Part shown: piece after piece, positions 18,218 through 26,955 of the stretch
How positions within the stretch are numbered: the first letter of the stretch is position 1
How the letters are laid out: every line of letters begins with the position of its first letter
Assembly: GCF_000620305.1 (NCBI RefSeq)
Contig: NZ_JHVU01000025.1
Location: 1 to 64,000 of the forward strand
Length of the DNA stretch: 64,000 nt
Source: Desulfitibacter alkalitolerans DSM 16504
GTDB lineage: Bacteria > Bacillota > DSM-16504 > Desulfitibacterales > Desulfitibacteraceae
Direction of reading: 5' to 3'
Translations under genes and position numbers: made by a program
Notes under the pieces: generated by a model
The model's database searches: none
What the model was told of the DNA's origin: nothing
What the model saw: the letters and a program-made list of their open reading frames with translations, nothing else

Positions 18218-18762
18218 CAAAAGTAAGAAGGTTATTGAAGGAGAAAAAAGGAAATGCCCTTCCCTTGGCTTGTGCTATAGTTATGTCATTGATCCTTATA
18301 TTTAGTGCTGCGAGTGAATACATGAGGCTTCAAATAATTGCAAAGGGTGTTAGAGATGCTCTGCAAACTGCTGTTATTTCAGTAGCCACAGAAAACTACG
18401 ACAATTTATATAACGGACTTCGTGAAGGCTATAGTGGAGGATACTATTTATCTGATTCAGATCAGTGGCAAAGCCAATTGGATACAGGGGATGTATATAC
18501 TGAACTTGACAGTTTGCTTGGTCTTGAAACCGAAGGTATATATCATATTAAAACAACTGGGGGAGAAATGGAATTTAGGCTGTCAAATCTTAATGTTAAT
18601 CTTAAAAATACTCCCTTTGCCCCATCTAATATAGAAAATGTTCAAAGGTTTGAAGCAGAAGCCTTTATAATCCTTGAAGTGCCATTATCCTTTGGGTGGA
18701 ATAAACTACCACCTTTAAAAACAAATTTGAAGGTTTTAGCAGGATATACGTCGAAATTTTAA
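18208..18762 (+). CDS. TadE/TadF-like minor pilin protein
   Basis: A 184-residue protein with a basic leader (MTKVRRLLKEKKGNALP) and a hydrophobic helix (~18-38), then an extracellular region containing a Gly/Tyr-rich stretch (REGYSGGYYLSDSDQW) and a beta-rich end. KKGNALP followed by a hydrophobic helix is the usual form of TadE/F-type pseudopilins. The TTG start at 18208 overlaps the previous gene by 10 bases and follows AAGGAGTG. It is probably processed by the peptidase at 12364. Confidence 0.65.
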   Translation: MEMTKVRRLLKEKKGNALPLACAIVMSLILIFSAASEYMRLQIIAKGVRDALQTAVISVATENYDNLYNGLREGYSGGYYLSDSDQWQSQLDTGDVYTELDSLLGLETEGIYHIKTTGGEMEFRLSNLNVNLKNTPFAPSNIENVQRFEAEAFIILEVPLSFGWNKLPPLKTNLKVLAGYTSKF

Positions 18763-18848
18763 AGTGAATATATCACTTACATAAAAGTTGAATTGAGTAA
18801 AAAAATGCGTTGTTAACCTTTTTATGCTGAAAAGGAGGTCGTTAGAAA

Positions 18849-19391
18849 ATGAAAAGATTAAATATAAATACAAGAAAGAATATAGTGGTTTCTCTCTTAT
18901 TATTAAGTGTTATCGTTATGGGCGGTCTTTTAATATCACCCTTCATAGAAAAGGATAACAATGAAGATATCAATGTTGCTATAGCGGATAATGGAGAGTT
19001 GCAGATAAAAATAGAAGAAAACGAGATTAATGGGATTGAAGGGCCATCAGAAGTTGAAGGTCCTATAATAGATGAAAAGGAAAGCACTATAAATCCTAAC
19101 ACCAATACCGACAGCTCCAAGAAAAAAGAGGAAGTTGTAATACCTGAACCACCTAAAGAAAAACCAGAGTCAAAGGATGATATTACTGATAAGAATAAAG
19201 TACCTATCTATGAGGAAAAAGAGGTAAAACCAAGTGCCCAGCCTGAAACTCCAAAGGGTGACGAAAGAAATAATAAAGGTCAAATATATATACCTGGATT
19301 TGGATGGGTTGATGATAAAGGCGGTGGAGGAGAGGGGCATATCGTTGATTCTGAGGGAGATATTAATAAGCAAATTGGAAATATGAATTAA
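18849..19391 (+). CDS. DUF6550-like membrane-anchored, proline/glutamate-rich protein
   Basis: A 180-residue protein with one N-terminal membrane helix (~12-32) and a long low-complexity exterior rich in Glu, Pro and Lys (~60-135, e.g. VVIPEPPKEKPESKDD). It ends in a conserved-looking glycine-rich motif, YIPGFGWVDDKGGGGEG. This matches what I remember of DUF6550 proteins in clostridial conjugative elements. It is likely a wall-spanning spacer exposing its C-terminal motif. The ribosome site AAAGGAGGTCG is strong, and a terminator follows. Confidence 0.6.
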   Translation: MKRLNINTRKNIVVSLLLLSVIVMGGLLISPFIEKDNNEDINVAIADNGELQIKIEENEINGIEGPSEVEGPIIDEKESTINPNTNTDSSKKKEEVVIPEPPKEKPESKDDITDKNKVPIYEEKEVKPSAQPETPKGDERNNKGQIYIPGFGWVDDKGGGGEGHIVDSEGDINKQIGNMN

Positions 19392-19414
19392 AAATAGAAT
19401 AGAGCTAGTAAAAT

Positions 19415-19449
19415 GAGAGTATGGCAAATGCTGTACTCTCTTTTATTTT
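19415..19449 (+). terminator. Terminator between DUF6550-like gene and the Trp-rich secreted protein gene
   Basis: Arms GAGAGTA (19415-19421) and TACTCTC (19434-19440) are followed by TTTTATTTT. The next gene's ribosome site (GGAGGTG) begins just after it, so it may act as a partial terminator that lowers expression of downstream genes. Confidence 0.7.
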
Positions 19450-19461
19450 GGAGGTGTCAGG

Positions 19462-21186
19462 GTGAAAAAAACAATAATATTTATCATTATCTTTGTGTTG
19501 TTGATAAGTATTTTTCCACTAGATGTTCTCGCTAAGGGAGATGGCAATTTTGACGGTGGTGGGGGAGATGTAGGAAGTGGAACTAGTCAAAACTTTTGGA
19601 GTTCTGGAAATGACGGGGTAAGAGTAACTGTCATAAAAAACTATGACAATACTCCAGTTACCACTCCCATAGACATTACAAATAGAAATCAGGATAGTAC
19701 TCAAGTACACTTCGGCAAGAAAAGCAAAATCACTTATGTAAGCGGTAGCTCAATAATCCCTTATACAAGCGTCTACAGATATTATAATCCTACTAATCCA
19801 ATCCCACGAATAATAAGCACTGATGGCAATGTAAATATAGATGCTATAAAAAGCTATTTTTGCTCTGAATATGCAGTCAAATTAATAGCAGATATTACAG
19901 AAATTAATTTTGAGACATTGATTAATGGAGAATACAAGATTCTCTTAGAGCCTATAGCCTACATGACTTTTCAAGGAGTAAAAATGGGGATGACAGCCCA
20001 TGAAGCAGCTTTATATGATGAACAATTAAGTGGTGGACTTAGAAGTGAAATGGGAAGTTTATCCCATAAAAATTTACCTTTTGCAATGTTTTTGGAAAAA
20101 TCCGATTTAGGTTTCCCAATATGGTCTGGATCAACCAATCAAAATGTTACAAATGCTCAGATTAAATCATCATTGGGTCTTGGGATTGTTAGTTTTAGGG
20201 AAATAGAAGAAGTTCCTGAAATAAGTAGCCATGATTACGAATACAGATGCGATACAGACGTTATAACTGCTGTTACAGTAACCACAGGAAGAAGACGTAC
20301 ACCTGATAATCCCATTACAGTAGAGTTTAGAGTAAATGGCAGAACCTATACAGTTAATAATATTTATATTCCAGAAGGAGAATCCCAGCTTGTATGGTTT
20401 AAATGGCGTACACCTATTACTCCACAAACAGTGAAGATTGATGTAAGCGTAAGTGGTGCATCGTTGAGCAAATCAACCATTACAGCTAATATAGTAGATC
20501 TCAATGAGAAAGTGCCGCCAAACCCAATTGCTAATGATAGAAACGAAGGTTTTAAAATACCTGCTATTCCTAATAAACCTCAAAAGACAACTGCTACTTG
20601 GGGAGAATGGGACTGCTATTGGGAACCGAAATGGGAATGGGAATCGGATTGGGATTGGTATGACGATGGAGAAGGTGGAGGATATTGGGAAGATAACGGA
20701 AGTTGGGTAGATAATGGAGATTGGAAATATGAGTGGATAAGCTATAGTGCAAGTCTATCCTCAACCATCAAGATTAAGCCGGACAACAAGGTGCCTACAG
20801 CTTCATCATCTACTATGAAATCAGGCTATGGGATTAATATGGATGTATCCACAAACTTTAATTCTAATGCTCCAAGTTCACATATTACAGGTGCGCAAAA
20901 TGTATTATCCTATTATCCTGAGTTCCACTATCAAGATTATCTAAGGCTGCTGGAGAGAACAACAGGTGGGTATTCGGCAAAATTTCAACTTAAAAGTAAT
21001 AAATATTCTACCTATAATCAAAGAGTGCATTTTACGCCAGTTTGGTTTCCCGATGGAAAATATACAGTTTATGCAGAAGTGATAGATGCCTGGACACCTG
21101 ATGGCATGTTATCCATAAACTTAACGGATGAAATAACAATCAAAGGGAGCCTATATGATGACTGGCATGTTGGTCCGAAAAAATAA
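19462..21186 (+). CDS. Large secreted protein with Trp/Asp-rich region, unrecognised family
   Basis: A 574-residue protein with a clear signal peptide (residues 1-~24, ending VLAKG), a Gly-rich linker (GDGNFDGGGGDVGSG), a beta-rich middle, and an unusual Trp/Glu/Asp-rich segment at ~390-430 (motifs WEWESDWDWYDD, GSWVDNGDW) followed by another beta-rich domain. No membrane anchor is seen at the C-terminus. GTG 19462 follows GGAGGTGTCAG. Its place among pilus and transfer genes suggests a surface adhesin or mating-pair factor. I cannot assign a family, and the role is inferred from context. Confidence 0.6.
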   Translation: MKKTIIFIIIFVLLISIFPLDVLAKGDGNFDGGGGDVGSGTSQNFWSSGNDGVRVTVIKNYDNTPVTTPIDITNRNQDSTQVHFGKKSKITYVSGSSIIPYTSVYRYYNPTNPIPRIISTDGNVNIDAIKSYFCSEYAVKLIADITEINFETLINGEYKILLEPIAYMTFQGVKMGMTAHEAALYDEQLSGGLRSEMGSLSHKNLPFAMFLEKSDLGFPIWSGSTNQNVTNAQIKSSLGLGIVSFREIEEVPEISSHDYEYRCDTDVITAVTVTTGRRRTPDNPITVEFRVNGRTYTVNNIYIPEGESQLVWFKWRTPITPQTVKIDVSVSGASLSKSTITANIVDLNEKVPPNPIANDRNEGFKIPAIPNKPQKTTATWGEWDCYWEPKWEWESDWDWYDDGEGGGYWEDNGSWVDNGDWKYEWISYSASLSSTIKIKPDNKVPTASSSTMKSGYGINMDVSTNFNSNAPSSHITGAQNVLSYYPEFHYQDYLRLLERTTGGYSAKFQLKSNKYSTYNQRVHFTPVWFPDGKYTVYAEVIDAWTPDGMLSINLTDEITIKGSLYDDWHVGPKK

Positions 21187-21205
21187 AGAAGATTAATTTA
21201 TTGAT

Positions 21206-21238
21206 AAGACGCAGGTAATAGTTATCTGCGTCTTTTTG
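21206..21238 (+). terminator. Terminator after the secreted protein gene
   Basis: Arms AAGACGCAG (21206-21214) and CTGCGTCTT (21226-21234) form a 9-bp stem followed by TTT. The next gene starts 20 bases later with its own ribosome site. Confidence 0.8.
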
Positions 21239-21257
21239 GCGTAAAGAGGTGTTTTTC

Positions 21258-22523
21258 ATGGCGTTAGATCCGGCAACAGTTAAGGCTATACTACTTGCAG
21301 CTGAAAAAGTAGCAACGGACAGGAATGTAAGAAACATTGTCATTGGTGCTGTGCTTGTTCCATTTATCATAATTCTACTTATTCTTGCTTCACCCTTTGC
21401 CATTTTCTTTGCAATAACAGGTGGGGGTGCGGGAGTAGAAAGTTTACCAATCAGTACTGTTATGCAAAACCTTAAATATGAGTTTTCCCAGAGGATAGAA
21501 GCAGAACAAATTCCGGAGGATGGTATTGATGACATACAGCTTATTATTATGGGAAGTGAAGATGGCACCATTATTGATAATTCAGGGGAAGTTTTGGCTT
21601 TATTTGCAGTGGAAGCAAATACAGATAATGAAAATGGCGAACAGGTGGCAATGTTAAATAAAAAGCAAATAAGCAGGCTCAAAGATATTTACCGGGATAT
21701 GAATAGAATAACTGTTGAGATTGAGGAAATTGAAAAGGAAATAGTGACTGAAACAGCTGGAGAAAATGGTAAAACCAAAACAGAATCTACAACAGTGACA
21801 AGAAAAATAAAAAAAGTATATGTAGACAGTCTTACATGTGAAGAAGTAGTGGACGGTTTTAATTTTAATGAAATCCAGTTAAAGCTGCTTGCTGAAATTC
21901 GAAGTAGTGAATATGCCATGTTAATGTCAGGTGCTACCGGAAGAACTGGTAATACAGTGTTGACACAGGAGGAGATCTCAAAAATAAGAGCTATGTTACC
22001 AGCAGATTTGGATTTGCAAAGAAAAAAAGTTGTAATGGCTGCTTACAGTATTGTGGGAAGAGTGAATTACTTTTGGGGTGGAAAAAGTCACGTGATCGGC
22101 TGGGATAGTCGCTGGGGAGAAATGAGCGAAGTCACATCACCGGGTAGCTCCTCAACCGGAACGAGTAGACCATTTGGGCTTGACTGTTCAGGATATGTTA
22201 CATGGGTATTTATTAATGCAGGTGTACCGGTCGAAAACATAAATGACACGGTAGGGCACGGTGTAACGAGGCAGTGGGAGTTATCCATCCCCATATCTGA
22301 ACAACAAGTGCTGTCTGGAGATATAGCTGTTTTTTATATTCCCGGTACCCGCAAGGTTAACCATGTGGGTATTGTAGTCAGTATTGAGGAAGGTGACAAG
22401 ATAATGGTAGCTCATTGTGCATCGGGTTCCAACAATGTAGATGTAACCGAAGCCAAAGCAACAGGATTTAGATATTTCAGGAGACCGGTAGTTTTAACAC
22501 AAGAAATCACAATAAAACACTAA
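21258..22523 (+). CDS. NlpC/P60 cell-wall hydrolase of the transfer system
   Basis: A 421-residue membrane-anchored peptidoglycan hydrolase. A hydrophobic helix lies at ~30-55; the middle (~85-250) is predicted coiled and charged; the C-terminal NlpC/P60 domain (~255-415) has the catalytic Cys in GLDCSGYV (~309), His in VNHVGIVV (~367) and a further His in VAHCASGS. Such enzymes open the wall for Gram-positive conjugation machines, like VirB1-type proteins. ATG 21258 has AAAGAGGTG six bases upstream. It stands with the VirB4-like ATPase downstream. Confidence 0.85.
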   Translation: MALDPATVKAILLAAEKVATDRNVRNIVIGAVLVPFIIILLILASPFAIFFAITGGGAGVESLPISTVMQNLKYEFSQRIEAEQIPEDGIDDIQLIIMGSEDGTIIDNSGEVLALFAVEANTDNENGEQVAMLNKKQISRLKDIYRDMNRITVEIEEIEKEIVTETAGENGKTKTESTTVTRKIKKVYVDSLTCEEVVDGFNFNEIQLKLLAEIRSSEYAMLMSGATGRTGNTVLTQEEISKIRAMLPADLDLQRKKVVMAAYSIVGRVNYFWGGKSHVIGWDSRWGEMSEVTSPGSSSTGTSRPFGLDCSGYVTWVFINAGVPVENINDTVGHGVTRQWELSIPISEQQVLSGDIAVFYIPGTRKVNHVGIVVSIEEGDKIMVAHCASGSNNVDVTEAKATGFRYFRRPVVLTQEITIKH

Positions 22524-22540
22524 TGAAAGGATAGGATGAA

Positions 22541-22921
22541 ATGAGAATTTTAATTATTGAACCGAGGAAAGAACCTTATGAAGCAAAAATTAATAACAGC
22601 CTATCGGCTATGCAAAAGGTGGTTGGAGGCTTAATTCAACCGGTAGATATTGACGAAAATGCTACTCTTATATGTAATGAAGAAGGAAAGTTACTGGGAC
22701 TTGAAGGTAATCGACGTGTCGGCAGAGATATAATAGCAGGCACGTTTTTTATTTGCGGTTGTGACCGATGTGAAGGCGAATTTATATCTCTTACGGACGA
22801 ACAACTGCAAAAGTTCTATGAGCGGTTTAAAGAACCAGAGGAATATACCAATGAAGAAGTAGAGGAAACAGCAATTGTTGAGGTTTACGGTCTGGACGCA
22901 GATTATGAACCGGAGATGTAA
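22541..22921 (+). CDS. DUF3846 protein
   Basis: A 126-residue soluble acidic protein. The N-terminal half (ILIIEPRKEPYEAKI, then VGGLIQPVDIDENATLICNEEGK, GLEGNRRVGRDIIAGTFF) is the typical DUF3846 sequence found in many mobile elements of Firmicutes, with a Cys pair in CGCDRCEGEF. Function is unknown in the family. It lies between two transfer genes with short gaps and is probably co-transcribed. Confidence 0.75.
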   Translation: MRILIIEPRKEPYEAKINNSLSAMQKVVGGLIQPVDIDENATLICNEEGKLLGLEGNRRVGRDIIAGTFFICGCDRCEGEFISLTDEQLQKFYERFKEPEEYTNEEVEETAIVEVYGLDADYEPEM

Positions 22922-22929
22922 GGAGGATA

Positions 22930-23607
22930 ATGATGAATCCGATTATACCGATTATTGTGATTGCCATTTGCCTGATAGGCGGTGGCATTTTTTTATTTAT
23001 GATGAAAGTAAGCTCTGGTAGAAGAGAGCAAACAGTTAGCGTTGAACAGCAAACTGCCAATGATTTCGTAAATGTCAAAGATATAAAGGATAAATACTTG
23101 TATACAAGAGATGGATATATCGTCATGTATATAAAAATTGATCCAATCAGTATTGAGTTGCTTTCTGAGCAAGAGAAAAAGCAGTTGTGCAAGAGTCTGA
23201 CAGCGGAATTATCAAGTGAGCAGAAACCATTTAAATTCCTTGCCGTATCCCGTCCGGTGGATATATCACCGCTTATTAATGAATATACCAAAATTATTGG
23301 AACGACAAGCGACCGCAAACAAAAAGACCTGCTAAGAAATGAAATGCTTGTTATGAGTAACTATGCCCTTTCGGGAGAAGTGGTGGAAAGGCAATTTTAT
23401 ATCATGCTATGGGAGCAGTATGAGAACAGCGTGGAACGAGATATCTCAAAACGATGCTATGAGTTTGTATCTAAATTTGAGAGCAGTAACATCCGCTGTG
23501 AAATTTTAAAACAAAATGACATTGTAAAGCTTTGCAATCTGATAAATAATCCTGCTTATTCAAACATTGAGGATAGTGAGTTTGAGGCTACTATTCCTTT
23601 AATTTAG
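22930..23607 (+). CDS. Membrane-anchored TraC/VirB4-N-terminal-like protein
   Basis: A 225-residue protein with one N-terminal membrane helix (~5-25) and a soluble domain containing YLYTRDGYIVMYIKIDPISIELLSEQEKK, the kind of sequence seen in the N-terminal domain of VirB4/TraC-type transfer ATPases, but without any ATPase motor. It precedes the VirB4-like ATPase, so the two may together provide the full VirB4 function. AAGGAGG precedes two adjacent ATGs (22930, 22933); either could be used. Confidence 0.6.
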   Translation: MMNPIIPIIVIAICLIGGGIFLFMMKVSSGRREQTVSVEQQTANDFVNVKDIKDKYLYTRDGYIVMYIKIDPISIELLSEQEKKQLCKSLTAELSSEQKPFKFLAVSRPVDISPLINEYTKIIGTTSDRKQKDLLRNEMLVMSNYALSGEVVERQFYIMLWEQYENSVERDISKRCYEFVSKFESSNIRCEILKQNDIVKLCNLINNPAYSNIEDSEFEATIPLI

Positions 23608-23671
23608 GGTTAGCAATATATTAAAAAAGATATAGCATAACTTGTAAAGCTAAAAACGTGGGGGATTTATT

Positions 23672-23893
23672 ATGGCATATATAGACAATGAAAAAGCCAG
23701 TAATTTTTATGGGAAAATTGATTTTTATTCTATGAAAGGCGAGGTTATGGAAACGCTGTATTATAAAGATAAAGAGGAATTTGATAGAGAAATACAAGAG
23801 AGCTATGAAATAGGAAGACCGATTAATCCTCAAATACTATCAGAGGACAAATATTTAGATAATCATTATGATGAAGAAATGGAGATGGAATAA
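23672..23893 (+). CDS. Small acidic protein upstream of virB4-like gene
   Basis: A 73-residue acidic protein with no membrane segment, ending in a run of acidic residues (DNHYDEEMEMEME-like tail). A GGGGG-containing ribosome site precedes ATG 23672, and its last base is the first base of the next start codon, so it is coupled to the VirB4-like gene. I recognise no family. Confidence 0.55.
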   Translation: MAYIDNEKASNFYGKIDFYSMKGEVMETLYYKDKEEFDREIQESYEIGRPINPQILSEDKYLDNHYDEEMEME

Positions 23894-25731
23894 TGATTAA
23901 GAATAAAAAGAATACACAAATAGAAATATCACTAAATAATGCACTTTTAAATATTATTACACCAATGGGATTTGAAATAAAGAGAAACAGTCTTGTTATA
24001 GGTGAAAATACCGGAAAAGTATATGGAATTGTTAAATATCCGCAAAAAGTAGACTTTGGCTGGCTTGCCAAGCTTACAAACATTCCCGGCACCATTGTCA
24101 GTATATCTTTTACGCCTATCGACAACGGTGCTTTTATTGAAAGCCTTTCGAGAAGCGTTATCCAAAGCCGTGGTACTGCTGAAAGTGCAAAAGACCCGTT
24201 AGTACAGAAAAGAGCTGAAAGAGCAGCAAAAGACGGTGAACGTATCATGGTGCAGATTGACCAAAATGGCGAGACGGTAGGGCTTATGGGTATTACCATC
24301 ATGCCTATATCCAGGGATGAAGAACTGTTTAATAAAGTTTGCAGAAAGACCGAGAGTGTTTGTGCAATAGCCAAGTGTAAACCAAGAGGGCTTGCAAATT
24401 TGCAGGAGCAAGCATTTAAAACCCTTTCTCCTTTTTATACAAGGGAAGAGAGTGTTGATCAGATTGTACAGCGAATTATTCCATTATCAAGCTTTGTCGG
24501 CGGTTTTCCCTTCTCTAGTTCAGGATATAATGACAGAACCGGCTATTACTTTGGACGTGATACAAGCGGTGGTTTAATTGTGGTTGACCCTTGGAAGCGT
24601 GGCAACGATAGAACCAATACCAACTTTACAATTATGGGTGTTGCAGGAGTGGGTAAAAGTACGGCAGTCAAACATATTGCTTTATCAGAATATATGAAAG
24701 GGACAAAAATAATCTTCATAGATCCTGAAAGAGAATATAAGGAATTATGCAAAGCTCTCAATGGTGACTGGATAAATGCCGGTGGTGGAAGTAACGGTAG
24801 AATTAATCCTTTGCAAATACGCCCTACGCCGGTAGATGATGATGACGAGGTTTATAAAGATGATGGTCATGGTATGGGTGATATGGCCATCTATATTAAA
24901 AATATAGAGATATTTTTTAGCTTATACCTGCCGTCTCTGACAGATATGCAAAAAGCTGTTTTAAAAGACTGCTTGATAGAGCTTTACCATATCTTTGATA
25001 TAACATGGGACACGGATGTATCAAAGCTAAATAATAAAGATTTCCCCATATTTTTAGACCTGTATAAACTCATTGAAAAAAAGGCACAGGATAAAGAAAA
25101 AACACGAAAGGAAAGCGAACCCAATGTTTATGCTGATCTTGCTGTGCTTTTTAAAGATATTGCCAAGGGAAGCGACTCTTTTCTTTGGAACGGTTACAGT
25201 TCTATTCAAACCAATACAAGATGTATCTGCCTTGATACTCACGATTTACAGAATACTTCGGACAATATCAAGAGGACACAGTATTTTAATATCCTTACCT
25301 GGTGTTGGCAGCAGATGAGCAAAAACAGGAATGAAAGAGTGCTGCTCATAGCTGATGAAGCTTATCTGATGATCGATCCTAATGTTCCCCAATCCCTTGT
25401 ATTCTTAAGAAATGTTGAAAAGCGTTCAAGAAAATATGAAGCAGGCGTAGCAATTATCAGTCATTCCGTTGTTGACTTTCTCGATCCTGCTATAAAAATG
25501 TATGGACAGGCACTTCTTGACATACCATGCTTTAAAATCCTGATGGGGTGTGATGGGAAGAATTTGCAGGAAACAAAGGAACTTTACAATCTCACTGATG
25601 TAGAGGAAGAACTTTTAGCAAGCAAAAAACGGGGTAGTGCACTTGTGATAATTGGTTCTAAACGACTTCATGTAACATTTGAAATACCGGAATATAAATT
25701 TGAGTATATGGGCAAAGCAGGCGGAAGATAA
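23893..25731 (+). CDS. VirB4-like conjugation ATPase
   Basis: A 612-residue AAA-type transfer ATPase that would energise substrate translocation. The motor has Walker A GVAGVGKST (~248-256), the following IIFIDPEREYKEL strand, Walker B VLLIADEAYLMID (~483-495), and an arginine-rich RNVEKRSRKY (~510) plus a sensor-like VAIISHSVVDF (~525). The N-terminal region (~1-200) is short compared with full VirB4 proteins, and the missing part may be supplied by the gene at 22930. This is the clearest evidence that the region is conjugative. Confidence 0.88.
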   Translation: MIKNKKNTQIEISLNNALLNIITPMGFEIKRNSLVIGENTGKVYGIVKYPQKVDFGWLAKLTNIPGTIVSISFTPIDNGAFIESLSRSVIQSRGTAESAKDPLVQKRAERAAKDGERIMVQIDQNGETVGLMGITIMPISRDEELFNKVCRKTESVCAIAKCKPRGLANLQEQAFKTLSPFYTREESVDQIVQRIIPLSSFVGGFPFSSSGYNDRTGYYFGRDTSGGLIVVDPWKRGNDRTNTNFTIMGVAGVGKSTAVKHIALSEYMKGTKIIFIDPEREYKELCKALNGDWINAGGGSNGRINPLQIRPTPVDDDDEVYKDDGHGMGDMAIYIKNIEIFFSLYLPSLTDMQKAVLKDCLIELYHIFDITWDTDVSKLNNKDFPIFLDLYKLIEKKAQDKEKTRKESEPNVYADLAVLFKDIAKGSDSFLWNGYSSIQTNTRCICLDTHDLQNTSDNIKRTQYFNILTWCWQQMSKNRNERVLLIADEAYLMIDPNVPQSLVFLRNVEKRSRKYEAGVAIISHSVVDFLDPAIKMYGQALLDIPCFKILMGCDGKNLQETKELYNLTDVEEELLASKKRGSALVIIGSKRLHVTFEIPEYKFEYMGKAGGR

Positions 25732-25774
25732 TCTGCCTGCTTTAATAATTCATAAATATGGGGAGGAGAGAGGA

Positions 25775-25942
25775 ATGAAGAAAAAACTATTAATAGAATT
25801 GATTATATACGCTATCTTGGCCATTATCGGAATTATATTGCTGTTTACTTATAAGCCGGAAAAAGAACCTAGAAATATTCCATCTGATTTTATTATTACA
25901 GTGGAAGGAGTAAAAAACGATGTTGCTATACATGACAAGTAA
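25775..25942 (+). CDS. Small single-pass membrane protein
   Basis: A 55-residue protein with one hydrophobic helix (ELIIYAILAIIGIILLF) and a short exterior tail. GGGGAGGAGAGAGG directly precedes ATG 25775. A longer frame that begins inside the virB4-like gene is not supported by a ribosome site. Its 3' end overlaps the next gene by 23 bases. Family unknown; likely a minor component of the transfer or pilus complex. Confidence 0.55.
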   Translation: MKKKLLIELIIYAILAIIGIILLFTYKPEKEPRNIPSDFIITVEGVKNDVAIHDK

Positions 25943-26933
25943 TCAGAATGTGGGGCTGTTTGATTTCCTTGTAAAGAAGCAGGGGATTATCGTCAAAAAG
26001 CTTTCCGGCGAGTTTTACCTGAAGAAATTTGTTATCAATGATATGCGAAATTTAAGCCACTATTCTTTTGTTGCAATTGATTTGTCAGCATTAAAAGATA
26101 CAGAGGATGAAATCATGGAAGCCGTTATTGCTTTTAAGTCCATGTATTATTCCCGGCTAATTATCTTTGCAGAAGGCATGAACTATTCTAATCCTTTTGT
26201 ATCACGTCTTGTTGAAGAAGGGATTTATAACATCATAACAGCAACAGAAATTGAGGAAATAAAATCTGAAATCGTTATGTGTGTCAGTGACGAAGGAATG
26301 GGTTATCACGATATAATAAAAGGTCCTGCTGCAGGAGAATTAATGCCGGAATATTCGTTTAAAGGGGAAAATATAACAATTGGTATTGCAGGGGTATTAA
26401 GTAGGATTGGCACAACTACAACAGCAATGAATCTAGCAAACTATTTAGCTTCTATCGGAGCCAAGGTTAGTTATATCGAGGCCAATGCCAATAATCACTT
26501 GAATACTTTGCCTAATGTATATAAGGGGATGAAGGCTGAGGATGAGTGTATCAGATACAAAGGCGTAAATTATATGACTATTAAATCAGGGAACAAAGAA
26601 AACAGTGACTTAAGTGTATTTGACTTTGGAGTGCTTAATGATGGGAATTTAAAGGCTCTTAAATATAGTAAGGTAGTTATTGTATGCGGTGGTTGTAAAC
26701 CGTATGAACTCAAAGCCTTGTATAATGCGATTTTGAAGCTTAAGGAATTATCTATCAATATAATACTATCTTTTATTCCGGAACGTGGCAGGGTTAGCTT
26801 AAAAAATGATTTACAAATTGAAAATAGCATAGTCCATTTTGCCGACTACTCGCCGGATCTATTTGACGGCACCGTCAATAACCGTATCTGGAAGGATATT
26901 TTAAGTGAATATATTTTCGAGAGAATCACCTAA
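25920..26933 (+). CDS. TadZ/CpaE-like ATPase (second copy) with N-terminal receiver-like domain
   Basis: A 337-residue protein. The N-terminal ~125 residues look like a receiver-type alpha/beta domain (YSFVAIDLSALKD, YYSRLIIFAEGM, NIITATEIEEI). The C-terminal domain is ParA-like with GIAGVLSRIGTTTTAMNLANYLA (~153-175), a deviant P-loop lacking the usual GKGG lysines. That degenerate motif is frequent in TadZ/CpaE proteins. ATG 25920 follows GAAGGAG. It is a second TadZ-like protein in the element, in addition to the one at 13753. Confidence 0.65.
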   Translation: MLLYMTSNQNVGLFDFLVKKQGIIVKKLSGEFYLKKFVINDMRNLSHYSFVAIDLSALKDTEDEIMEAVIAFKSMYYSRLIIFAEGMNYSNPFVSRLVEEGIYNIITATEIEEIKSEIVMCVSDEGMGYHDIIKGPAAGELMPEYSFKGENITIGIAGVLSRIGTTTTAMNLANYLASIGAKVSYIEANANNHLNTLPNVYKGMKAEDECIRYKGVNYMTIKSGNKENSDLSVFDFGVLNDGNLKALKYSKVVIVCGGCKPYELKALYNAILKLKELSINIILSFIPERGRVSLKNDLQIENSIVHFADYSPDLFDGTVNNRIWKDILSEYIFERIT

Positions 26934-26955
26934 AGTAGAAAGGAGGCTATCGTTG

